From Deltaproteobacteria bacterium (GTDB taxonomy: Bacteria; Myxococcota_A; Polyangia; Nannocystales; Nannocystaceae), in the NCBI GenBank assembly GCA_016709225.1, contig JADJEE010000012.1, positions 1,116,001 through 1,180,000 on the forward strand: 64,000 nucleotides of DNA, given 5' to 3'. The first letter of the stretch is position 1, and every line of letters starts with the position of its first letter. Under the pieces are notes generated by a model, which did no database searches, was not told the origin of the DNA, and worked only from the letters and a program-made list of their open reading frames with translations. Both the position numbers and the translations under genes were made by a program. Shown here in pieces: positions 26,081 to 33,570 of this stretch.

Positions 26081-27090
26081 TAGAACCGCATGGCGAACGA
26101 CACCCCGAGCTCGTGCGCCCCTGCGGTCGGGGCGAGCCGCGCGTTGCGCCGGCGCGCCGCACCACCGACGGCGAGCAACGGAACGCCCACCAGCACACCG
26201 ACCGCGGCCACCGTCGCAAGCCCGATGACACCGCGGTTCACGGCGCGCCCGCGTTGGCCGAGATCTTCGAGGTGCGCCATCTCGTCGGCCCCGGGGACAG
26301 ATCCGCCGGACGCCTCGCTCGCCAACTCGTAGTCGCTCTCGATCCTCCGCGCACGGGGCATCAGCGCGACCACACCGATCGCCGCCGCGACGCCGAGGCC
26401 GAGCACCACACCGCCGGCGATCATCATGCGTCCAGCCTGCCTGCGATCGAGCGCCGGCGCGTCCGTCCGCGCCGTGCGAGGCTTGGCGCGCGCATCGGGG
26501 GCCGTCGGCGTGGGCGCAGGGATGACAGCGGCGCCTTCGATGTCGATGCGAGCGAGCATCGAGATCGCGCGGGCTCGGTCGTCGCGCTCGGCGGTCGTCA
26601 GCGCGTGCTGGGGCCGATCGACCCACGCCACGAAGCCCTCGAGTAGCGGCCGCGCGGTCGCGAGGTGCGTGCGATCGCCATCGCGCTCGAAGGCACGCAC
26701 GTGGGCCTGGCCGAGATCCAGCTCGAGCACGTGACGCGCGGCGTTGAGCTCGGGCTCGGTGGCCATCAGCGCATGGGCCTGCGTCCAGTGGGTCACGGCC
26801 TCACCGTAGTCGCCGGCCTCGTAGGCCGCGAGCCCGCGGCGGAAGTGGGCTCGCGAGAGCTCGACCGCCGGGTCGGCCGCATCGGCCACTGCAGGCTCGG
26901 GCGTGACCTCGGCGGCGGGCTCGGGTGCGAGCGTCTCCGCGGGCTCCGCCGGCCCGCGACGCGCCGCGGCATGCACCCCTGGGGGCAACGCCAGCGCGAC
27001 GACGGCCACGAGCGCGGTGAGGGCGGGCGACACGGCAACGCGGCCGGAGCCGAGGCGCCGCACGGGCGAGCGAAGGTCGAGGGACATCAT
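26080..27090 (-). CDS. TPR-containing membrane protein in a sigma-factor cluster
   Basis: A 336-residue envelope protein. A signal peptide-like segment (about 20-42) is followed by an Ala/Pro/Glu-rich stretch and a TPR-like helical part (about 75-180: RRGLAAYEAGDYGEAVTHW is a TPR A/B helix pair). Two membrane segments lie near 222-248 and 288-312. The layout matches myxobacterial proteins in which a periplasmic TPR region is anchored by two late helices. It is directly downstream of the ECF sigma factor gene at 27198 (107-base gap), so the two may be one unit. AAGGAG stands 8 bases before the ATG at 27090, which decides the start. It could act as a regulator or target of the sigma factor; no anti-sigma motif is visible. 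Confidence 0.72.
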   Translation of the reverse strand: MMSLDLRSPVRRLGSGRVAVSPALTALVAVVALALPPGVHAAARRGPAEPAETLAPEPAAEVTPEPAVADAADPAVELSRAHFRRGLAAYEAGDYGEAVTHWTQAHALMATEPELNAARHVLELDLGQAHVRAFERDGDRTHLATARPLLEGFVAWVDRPQHALTTAERDDRARAISMLARIDIEGAAVIPAPTPTAPDARAKPRTARTDAPALDRRQAGRMMIAGGVVLGLGVAAAIGVVALMPRARRIESDYELASEASGGSVPGADEMAHLEDLGQRGRAVNRGVIGLATVAAVGVLVGVPLLAVGGAARRRNARLAPTAGAHELGVSFAMRF

Positions 27091-27197
27091 CGTGGGCACT
27101 CCTTGGAGCCGAGCAGGCCGGTCTCGTCGGGGTGGTAATCGCCACCCACCGACCGATTGCCCCGCGATGTTCTTTTTCTCCGCGACCTCGTCCGGGC

Positions 27198-27812
27198 TCA
27201 CGGCGACCTCCGCAGCCCACGCAGACCCGCCGCCCACGCGTCGAGGTCGGTGATGGTCGAGTGCACCAGCTCCGGCCGAGCGCCCAGCGCCTCGACCTCC
27301 TGGACCAGCAGCTCGCGTGCGCGTCGGAGTCGTGTGCGGATGGTGCCCTCGGGCACGCCCAACACGTCGGCGAGTTCGCGACCGCTGCACTGCTCCCAGT
27401 AGAACAGCTCGAGCAGGATCTGGTGGTCGATCGGCAGCCGTCGAAGCGCGTTCAGGACCAGTGTCTGCTCGTGATCGCGGTGCAGCAGCGACGACGGTGA
27501 GGCCGCAATCGCGGCCACGCTGTCGTTGCCGGGCTCGATCCGCTCGGCGCGGCGCTGCTGGGCGAAGAACACCAGCAGCTGATTGCGGGCGATCGCGAAC
27601 AGCCACGTGCGAAAGCTGCTGTCGCCGCGGAAGCCCGCGCCGCCCTCGAAGCACGCCAGCAACGTGCGCTGCACCAGCTCGTCTGCGGCGGCGTCGGCCT
27701 TGTTGCGGAAGAAGCGGTAGAGCGGGTCGAAGTGGCGTTCGAACAGCGCCTCGGCGGCCTCGGCCTCGCCCGCGCGCCACGCCGCGAGCAACTCGTCGTC
27801 CCCCCGCTCCAC
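27198..27812 (-). CDS. ECF-type RNA polymerase sigma factor
   Basis: A 204-residue ECF sigma factor, a close paralogue in shape of the one at 18572. It has region 2 (FDPLYRFFRNKADAA, DELVQRTLLACFEG) and region 4 (ALRRLPIDHQILLELFYWEQCS, RELADVLGVPEGTIRTRLRRA), then a tail containing PELVHSTIT. The region between sigma2 and sigma4 (about 95-115) is Ser/Ala-rich. The GTG at 27812 has TAGTCT 9 bases upstream. A Ser/Thr kinase gene starts divergently 91 bases away. Pairings of ECF factors and Ser/Thr kinases are known, with the kinase phosphorylating the factor; whether that applies here is untested. A TPR/membrane protein gene lies downstream. Confidence 0.9.
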   Translation of the reverse strand: MERGDDELLAAWRAGEAEAAEALFERHFDPLYRFFRNKADAAADELVQRTLLACFEGGAGFRGDSSFRTWLFAIARNQLLVFFAQQRRAERIEPGNDSVAAIAASPSSLLHRDHEQTLVLNALRRLPIDHQILLELFYWEQCSGRELADVLGVPEGTIRTRLRRARELLVQEVEALGARPELVHSTITDLDAWAAGLRGLRRSP

Positions 27813-27821
27813 GCCAGCATC

Positions 27822-27895
27822 AGACTACACGTCGCGCGCCACCTCGGCGCGCGTGCCCAAGACGGCTGTCGCTGCTCGCGGCGGTACCATAGGAT
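27822..27895. promoter_or_regulatory. divergent -10 boxes for sigma factor and Ser/Thr kinase
   Basis: On the minus strand TAGTCT (RC of 27822-27827) ends 9 bases before the sigma factor GTG. On the plus strand TAGGAT (27890-27895) ends 7 bases before the kinase GTG; TACCAT (27885-27890) is an alternative. Both are start-proximal boxes of the kind repeated elsewhere in the window. Only 90 bases lie between the two start codons, so the genes probably share control. Confidence 0.4.
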
Positions 27896-27902
27896 CGCAG
27901 CC

Positions 27903-29363
27903 GTGGCGGCCGACGAACCCGACACCGGGGAGGCACCGGCGCCGCCGACCGCAGCGCCGGCCCAGATCCGCGCCGCGATCAAGGCCCGCGTGCTCGCGGC
28001 GTCGCTTGGTGGCGCGGCCCCGCAGCGTCCGCCGCCGAGCATCGATGGGCGCTACCGCCTGCTGCACGAGCTCGGTCGCGGCGGCATGGGCACGGTGTGG
28101 GCCGCCGAGGTGCTGCCGATCGGCAAGCGTGTGGCGCTCAAGCTGCTGCGTGGTCGCCACGGCGACGGCGGTGGTCGATTGCTGCGCGAGGCCCGGGCGG
28201 CCTCGGCCCTGCGCCACGATCACATCGTGCGGGTCGACGACTTCGGGATCGATCCCGAGGCCGGCCCCTATCTCGTGATGGAGCTGCTGCAGGGGCACTC
28301 GCTCGCCGTCGAGATCGCTCGGCACGCGCCGCTGCCGTGGCCGCGGGTCGCGGGCATCCTCGTGCAGCTGGCCGAAGCGCTCGCGGCAGCCCATCGCGCC
28401 GGCATCGTCCACCGCGACCTCAAGCCCGCCAACGTGTTCCTCGTGGCGCGCGAGGGCGGCCTCGATCACTGCAAGCTGCTCGACTTCGGGCTGTGCAAGC
28501 CGCTGCCCGCGGCCGAGTTCGATGGCACCCTGACCGCCGGTGACATGCGCATGGGCACGCCCGGCTACATGGCACCCGAGCAGATTCGCGGTGAGGCACT
28601 CGATGGTCGCGCCGATGCCTACGCACTCGGATGCATTGCGTTCGAGCTGCTCACCGCAGAGGTGCCCTTCGCCGAGCTCCCGCGCAGCGAGCTGCCCAAG
28701 GCACACCTCGAGCGCGCGCCGCCGTCGCTGCGTGCGATGGTGCCGACGCTGCCCGCCGCGGCGGCGCAGCTGCTCGAGCAACTGCTGGCGAAGACGCCCG
28801 AGCAGCGCTTCGATGATCTCTCGACGTTCGCAAGCGCGCTACGCGGCCTCGTCGACGCTCACCTGCGTCGTGACGTGACCGTACCCGCCGATGGGCCTGC
28901 CGACGGATCCGCAGCCGTGCCCGCGGCCAGCACCGCGCCGCGGCGGCGAACTGCGATCGCGATCGCGGTCGTGCTCACGCTCGGCTTCGGTGTCGGTGCG
29001 CTCGGGGCCCTGCTCACGCAGCGCCCCGCACCGGCCGTGACCGACGACGATGCCGCCCCGGCCCCCGCGACCGCGCCCGCGCTCGAGGCCGCGATCACAC
29101 CCCATCGATCGATCGCGCCCGCGACTGCGCCGCGCTCACCACCATCACCACAGCCGGCGGCGAGCACACCGTCGTCCGACGTGACGCGCGGCGCCATCGA
29201 GTCAACGCCCCCGCCGCGTCGCACACGGGCCGGCGCGCGACGGCCCACCGTCGCGCCGGCTCCCCAATCGACGGCGATACCGTCCGCGTCCGAGCCCACC
29301 GCCGCGCCGGCGCCCAAGCCCACGCTCGTCGATGGCATCCGCGATCCCTTCGACGCGCTGTAG
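27903..29363 (+). CDS. Ser/Thr protein kinase, single-pass membrane protein
   Basis: A 486-residue Hanks-type kinase. The kinase domain (about 48-315) has the Gly loop LGRGGMGTVW, VALK for the ATP lysine, HRDLKPANVF with catalytic Asp172, LLDFGLCK for the Mg-binding DFG, and GTPGYMAPEQ in the activation segment. A membrane segment follows near 345-372, then an extracytoplasmic Pro/Ala/Thr-rich tail of about 110 residues with no recognised domain. All catalytic residues are present. The gene is divergent from an ECF sigma factor gene and has a -10 box 7 bases before its GTG, so it may phosphorylate that factor. The last residues lie 20 bases from the stop of the convergent OmpA-type gene. Confidence 0.93.
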   Translation: MAADEPDTGEAPAPPTAAPAQIRAAIKARVLAASLGGAAPQRPPPSIDGRYRLLHELGRGGMGTVWAAEVLPIGKRVALKLLRGRHGDGGGRLLREARAASALRHDHIVRVDDFGIDPEAGPYLVMELLQGHSLAVEIARHAPLPWPRVAGILVQLAEALAAAHRAGIVHRDLKPANVFLVAREGGLDHCKLLDFGLCKPLPAAEFDGTLTAGDMRMGTPGYMAPEQIRGEALDGRADAYALGCIAFELLTAEVPFAELPRSELPKAHLERAPPSLRAMVPTLPAAAAQLLEQLLAKTPEQRFDDLSTFASALRGLVDAHLRRDVTVPADGPADGSAAVPAASTAPRRRTAIAIAVVLTLGFGVGALGALLTQRPAPAVTDDDAAPAPATAPALEAAITPHRSIAPATAPRSPPSPQPAASTPSSDVTRGAIESTPPPRRTRAGARRPTVAPAPQSTAIPSASEPTAAPAPKPTLVDGIRDPFDAL

Positions 29364-29383
29364 CGCGAGCACGGGCGCCGCCG

Positions 29384-32245
29384 CTACGGCGGTGCCAGGT
29401 GGAACTCGATGCGACGGTTCTTCGCGCGGCCCTTGGCGGTGCGGTTCTCCGCGATCGGCTCGTCGGGCCCCGCGCCCCGCGTCGTCATCCGTGCGGCGTC
29501 GATGCCCGCGTCGGCCAGCCACTTCGCGACCGCTTCGGCGCGCCGCCGCGAGAGATCGAGGTTGTGCTCACGCGAGCCGGTCGCATCCGTGTGTCCCGAG
29601 ATCTCGACCTTCGCGCCGGGGAACTTCTCCAGCAGCGCCGCCGCGCGTTCGAGCACCGGCTTCGAGGCGGGCGTGATGGTGTCGCGATCGAGATCGAAGG
29701 CGATGCCCTCGAGCGTGCCAGTGAACGCCGCGAGCTCGCTCGGCACCGCGTCGGGGCAGCCGTCTGCGTCCTCGAAGCCGTTGCGGGTCTCCGGCTGCTC
29801 GACGCAGCGATCGTCGCCATCGACGATGCCATCGCCGTCGCGATCGCTGGGTGCGGGCTCGCTCGACGCGGGCTCGCTCGACGCGGGCTCGCCCACCGGC
29901 GGCGCGCTCGCGGGCGTCGGAGCTACGACCGGAGGCGTCGACCCACCATCGATCAGCACGGTGCCGCCGTGGCAGCCCTGCTGCCCCGGCCGACACCCGG
30001 GTCGTGCAGCGGCGTCGCGCACCTCGTCACCCGCGCCGGGGCCGACACGCGGCGAAGCGTCGCCTCGTACCGGCGGCGCGGTGCGCTTGCGACCGAGTGT
30101 GACGGACACGCCGAGCAGCGCCTCGAGCGTGCCCGTGACGCCCCTGTCGACGCCGCGCTTGGCGGTGACGACGTCGCGAACGTCGAGCCGCAGCGCGACG
30201 TAGCGGTGCATGAACACCTCGATGCCGGCACCGAAGTGCAGCGCCGCGTCGATGTCCTTGCCCAGCGCCGAGCGCCGGCTCGAGACCCCGAACGCGCCAG
30301 CACCCGCGAGCACGAACGGCACCACGCTCGAGAAGCCCAGCCGCACCATCACATGACCGCGCACGCCGTAGAGCGTGGCTGCGCGATCGCCCACGGTCCG
30401 CGCCGGCATCGCCCCACCTTCGATCTCGACACCCAGCACGCGCAGCGGGAAGTAGCCCGCGCGTAGCCCGAGATCCGCGGCTGGCTTGCGCAGGCGCGAC
30501 CAGCCTTGGTTCGGCAGGTCGATGTCGGCCTCGAACAGCTCGAGGCTGCCCGACGGCACCATCACGCCACCCCACACGCCGAGCTCCCACTGGCCGCGCT
30601 CGGGGGCCCAGCGCTCGATCCACCGCAGTCGTCCACGCGCGGGCGAAGGTGCGACCGCGATCGGGCCATCATGGGCCAGCAGCGACACGCGCCCGATCTC
30701 GATCGTGTGCGGCGCTGCGCCGGTGGTCAGCGTGAGCGTACCGTCGGCGGCATCGCGATCGGCCCGCACGCGCACGTGCCAGTGCCCCGACGCATCGCGC
30801 ACCGGCGTGTCGGCGTGATGACCTGCCGAGGTCGCGGCGTCGATCGTCGACGGCACGAACTCACCCGAGCTCAGCGTCAGTGTCAGCTCGACCTCGGCGC
30901 CGCGCTGCACCGACACGCTGCCGCTCGCGTCACCGCCCTCGGCGACCACCGCCCACGGCACCACTTCGATCGACAGCGGCGCGGCGTCGTTGCAGCGCAC
31001 GGCCGCGGCGCCGGCAGTCGCGAGCACCTCGGTCGCGCTGCCGTCGGGCGCGATGCAGGTCGAGCCCTGCGCGCCGGAGATCACGGTGCCGGCCGGCACG
31101 CGCAGCGGCGGTGGCAGGGCGTCGTCGACCGCAGCCGCCGGCGCGAACACGGTGCCATCGGGCAAGGTCAACGTCGCAGTGGTGACGTGTACGGCGTGCG
31201 CGTCGTTGGGGACGCCCTCGAACGCATCATCGTCGATCGACGCCACCGACAGCCAGTAGTCGCCGGGCGGCAGGCCGTGCAGCTCGACGCGCGAGACCTC
31301 GCGCGGCGCGATCGCGTCGGCGACCACGTCGCGACCGTCGGGCTTGCGCGCCAACTCGATGCGGTACGATGCGGCCTTGGGCTCGGGCTGCCACGCCGCC
31401 ACCACACTGGCACCGCGGGCACCGATCGAGACGAATCCGCTGAACTGATCGGCGGCCCACGCCGGCGGCGGCGGCAGCGGCTTGGGCTTGCTCGGGGCCT
31501 TGCGCGGCTCGACCTTCGAGCCCATGCGACTGGCGACCTTGACCTCGAGCTTCGACGGGCCGCGCCCCCGCACCGTCGCGCGACCGGTGCCGTGGTTGGC
31601 CACCCGCGAGGTACCGCCGTCGTCGACGGTGACCAGTGCCTTGCCGCCGACCAACTCGGTCTGCGCGCTCGGGCTCTCGACCTTCAGCGTCGCGCCACCG
31701 GCGAGCTCGCCCAGGCGCGATCGCAAGGCCCCGCGATCGAGCGTCGCCGAGGTCGTCATCCGACGCGCGGTGTTCTGACTGGCGCCGAAGATGATGACCA
31801 AGGTGTTCTCGCGCAGCTCGAGCACCGAGGTGTCGCGGAAGGTCAGCTCGGCCCACGCGCGCGCCAGCGTGTTCACACGCCAGCCACGGAAGAGATCGAG
31901 GCCGATGGCGGCGGCGTCCCACGCGTCGGCGTTGGCGGCCTTGGCCTCGACGCTGCGGCGCGTGCCGGTGACCTCGGCGTCGGGGCCGGAGCCCTGGGCG
32001 GTCGCGACCCGCGGCAGCAACAACATGCGCCCCGCCTCGAGGTGATGCGGCGTGGGGCCCATGCCGGGGTTGTACTGGTGGATGATGTCGTAGCGCTTCG
32101 CGTCGCCGTAGAAGCGCTTGGCGATCGCGGCACAGGTGTCGCCGTCGACCACGGTGTACTGGAACGTCTCGACGGTGCCGGCCTCGGGCGCCGGCGCGGT
32201 CGCGAGCGCCACTTGGACGATGCTGGGGATGGATGACGACCACAT
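29384..32245 (-). CDS. envelope protein with LysM, FecR-like, strand-rich and OmpA domains
   Basis: A 953-residue envelope protein of unusual domain order. LysM peptidoglycan-binding domain (about 27-80, starting QYTVVDGDTCAAIAKRFYG); FecR-like domain (about 105-215, with RVNTLARAWAELTF); Ig/fibronectin-like strand-rich regions and a predicted outer-membrane barrel part (about 230-760); Asp-rich calcium-binding TSP3-type repeats (DRDGDGIVDGDDRC); and a C-terminal OmpA peptidoglycan-binding domain (about 830-950, HTDATGSREHNLDLSRRRAE). With LysM and OmpA domains at opposite ends it could hold peptidoglycan twice. It is the last gene of a four-gene signalling operon, only 2 bases downstream of the kinase stop, so it is probably translated together with the kinase. 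No clear signal peptide is seen; the N-terminus is weakly hydrophobic. Confidence 0.85.
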   Translation of the reverse strand: MWSSSIPSIVQVALATAPAPEAGTVETFQYTVVDGDTCAAIAKRFYGDAKRYDIIHQYNPGMGPTPHHLEAGRMLLLPRVATAQGSGPDAEVTGTRRSVEAKAANADAWDAAAIGLDLFRGWRVNTLARAWAELTFRDTSVLELRENTLVIIFGASQNTARRMTTSATLDRGALRSRLGELAGGATLKVESPSAQTELVGGKALVTVDDGGTSRVANHGTGRATVRGRGPSKLEVKVASRMGSKVEPRKAPSKPKPLPPPPAWAADQFSGFVSIGARGASVVAAWQPEPKAASYRIELARKPDGRDVVADAIAPREVSRVELHGLPPGDYWLSVASIDDDAFEGVPNDAHAVHVTTATLTLPDGTVFAPAAAVDDALPPPLRVPAGTVISGAQGSTCIAPDGSATEVLATAGAAAVRCNDAAPLSIEVVPWAVVAEGGDASGSVSVQRGAEVELTLTLSSGEFVPSTIDAATSAGHHADTPVRDASGHWHVRVRADRDAADGTLTLTTGAAPHTIEIGRVSLLAHDGPIAVAPSPARGRLRWIERWAPERGQWELGVWGGVMVPSGSLELFEADIDLPNQGWSRLRKPAADLGLRAGYFPLRVLGVEIEGGAMPARTVGDRAATLYGVRGHVMVRLGFSSVVPFVLAGAGAFGVSSRRSALGKDIDAALHFGAGIEVFMHRYVALRLDVRDVVTAKRGVDRGVTGTLEALLGVSVTLGRKRTAPPVRGDASPRVGPGAGDEVRDAAARPGCRPGQQGCHGGTVLIDGGSTPPVVAPTPASAPPVGEPASSEPASSEPAPSDRDGDGIVDGDDRCVEQPETRNGFEDADGCPDAVPSELAAFTGTLEGIAFDLDRDTITPASKPVLERAAALLEKFPGAKVEISGHTDATGSREHNLDLSRRRAEAVAKWLADAGIDAARMTTRGAGPDEPIAENRTAKGRAKNRRIEFHLAPP

Positions 32246-32247
32246 GA

Positions 32248-33570
32248 TCAGCTTCGTTGCTCCCGACCGGCGCGATCGAACAGCCGCCGGACCTTGCGCG
32301 CGAGATCGTCGATGCGAATCGGCAGCACGAGCACCTCGCGCACGCCGAGCCGCAGCAGCGTCGCCAGCTGATCGACCTCGCCGGCCAGGGTTGTCGCGAC
32401 CACCGGCACGCCGGTGGCGGTGAGACGCGCGAGTCGCTCGGGCGGTTGCCCGATGGCGAGCACGACATCGATCAGCTCCGCCCGGGGATCGACACCGTCG
32501 TCGAGCGCGATGGGCTCGATGCCGTTGCTCGCCAGCGACAGCGTCTCCTCGTGGGTCAGCCGCCCGACGATCGCGAGCCGCACCCCGTCGCGCGGGAGCT
32601 CGATCGTCAGCGGCAGCTCGCCGTCGGTCAGCGTCTGCTGCACCGGCTTGACCGAGACCATCCGCGCCGCACGCCCCTGCAACGGCAGCGCATCGCGCCC
32701 GCGGTGGCGCTCGCCCGTCAGCGTCCGTCGCACCAGCGACAGCTGGGCGAGGACATCCGACGCAACGGGGCGATCGGCCTCGCGCTTGGCCATCATCTGC
32801 ACCACGAGTTCGTCGAGCTCGCCGGGGATGCCGACCTCGGGCGCGCGCTCGCGTGGGCGCGTGGGTGCGACGTAGAGGTGTTGCGTGAGCACGTTGACCT
32901 GACTGCCTCGGAACGGTGGCACGCCGGTGACGAGCTCGTAGAGCACGCAGCCGAAGGCGTAGATGTCTGCCGGCGGGCCCACGTGCAGGCCCTGTGCCTG
33001 CTCGGGCGCGAGATAGGCCGGTGTCCCGACCACCAGCCCCTCCCGCGTCATGCGACCGAGCTCCGCACCGCCGTCGATGAACGCGAGCCCGAAGTCCACC
33101 ACCCGTGCGCGCAGCGGCGGCTCGACGAAGATGTTCTCGGGCTTGAGATCGCGGTGGACCAGCGAGATGGCGTGGGTGGCGACCAACAGGTCGGCGAGCT
33201 GGGCCGCGAGCTCGACTGCGTCGCCGAGCGGCATCGGCACGCCCTCGGCCATGAGGCTGCGTAGCACCGCGCCGCTCAGCAGCTCCATTGCGATGAACAC
33301 CAGGTTCTCGTCGACGCCGACGTCGTAGATCTCGACTGCGCAGGGGTGGTGGAGCACCGCCGCGACCCGGGCCTCGCGCATGAAGCGGTCGACGCCGCTG
33401 CTGCTCTCGAAGATGCCGGGCAGCAGCACCTTGAGCGCGACTCTACGACCGAGGTTGAGCTGGGTCGCCTGGTAGACGCGACCCATCCCGCCCTCGCCCA
33501 GCGGAGCCTCGACGCGGTAGCGGTCGCCGACGATCGTACCGGCGGGCAGGTTGTCGGGGCGGCGGCTCAA
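32248..33570 (-). CDS. Ser/Thr protein kinase with C-terminal degenerate receiver domain
   Basis: A 440-residue soluble kinase. Kinase domain (about 15-285): LGEGGMGRVY, VALKVL, HRDLKPENIF with catalytic Asp141, VVDFGLAF, GTPAYLAPEQ. A second domain follows (about 320-435) with the alternating strand/helix order of a receiver: VRLAIVG, IDVVLAIG, VPVVATTLAG, VLVLPIRIDDLARKV. The position of the phospho-Asp (end of strand 3) reads AIGQP, and the Lys of strand 5 is replaced, so it is probably a pseudo-receiver for binding rather than phosphotransfer. No membrane segment. The TTG start overlaps the cyclase stop in TTGA, and the stop is 2 bases from the next start. The TTG start is inferred from this overlap. 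Confidence 0.9.
   Translation of the reverse strand: MSRRPDNLPAGTIVGDRYRVEAPLGEGGMGRVYQATQLNLGRRVALKVLLPGIFESSSGVDRFMREARVAAVLHHPCAVEIYDVGVDENLVFIAMELLSGAVLRSLMAEGVPMPLGDAVELAAQLADLLVATHAISLVHRDLKPENIFVEPPLRARVVDFGLAFIDGGAELGRMTREGLVVGTPAYLAPEQAQGLHVGPPADIYAFGCVLYELVTGVPPFRGSQVNVLTQHLYVAPTRPRERAPEVGIPGELDELVVQMMAKREADRPVASDVLAQLSLVRRTLTGERHRGRDALPLQGRAARMVSVKPVQQTLTDGELPLTIELPRDGVRLAIVGRLTHEETLSLASNGIEPIALDDGVDPRAELIDVVLAIGQPPERLARLTATGVPVVATTLAGEVDQLATLLRLGVREVLVLPIRIDDLARKVRRLFDRAGREQRS

Noticed and set aside
27160..27180. TTCTTTTTCTC stretch between the TPR gene and the sigma factor gene as a terminator
   Set aside because: On the gene strand this reads as an A run, without a preceding GC hairpin, so it does not look like an intrinsic terminator.
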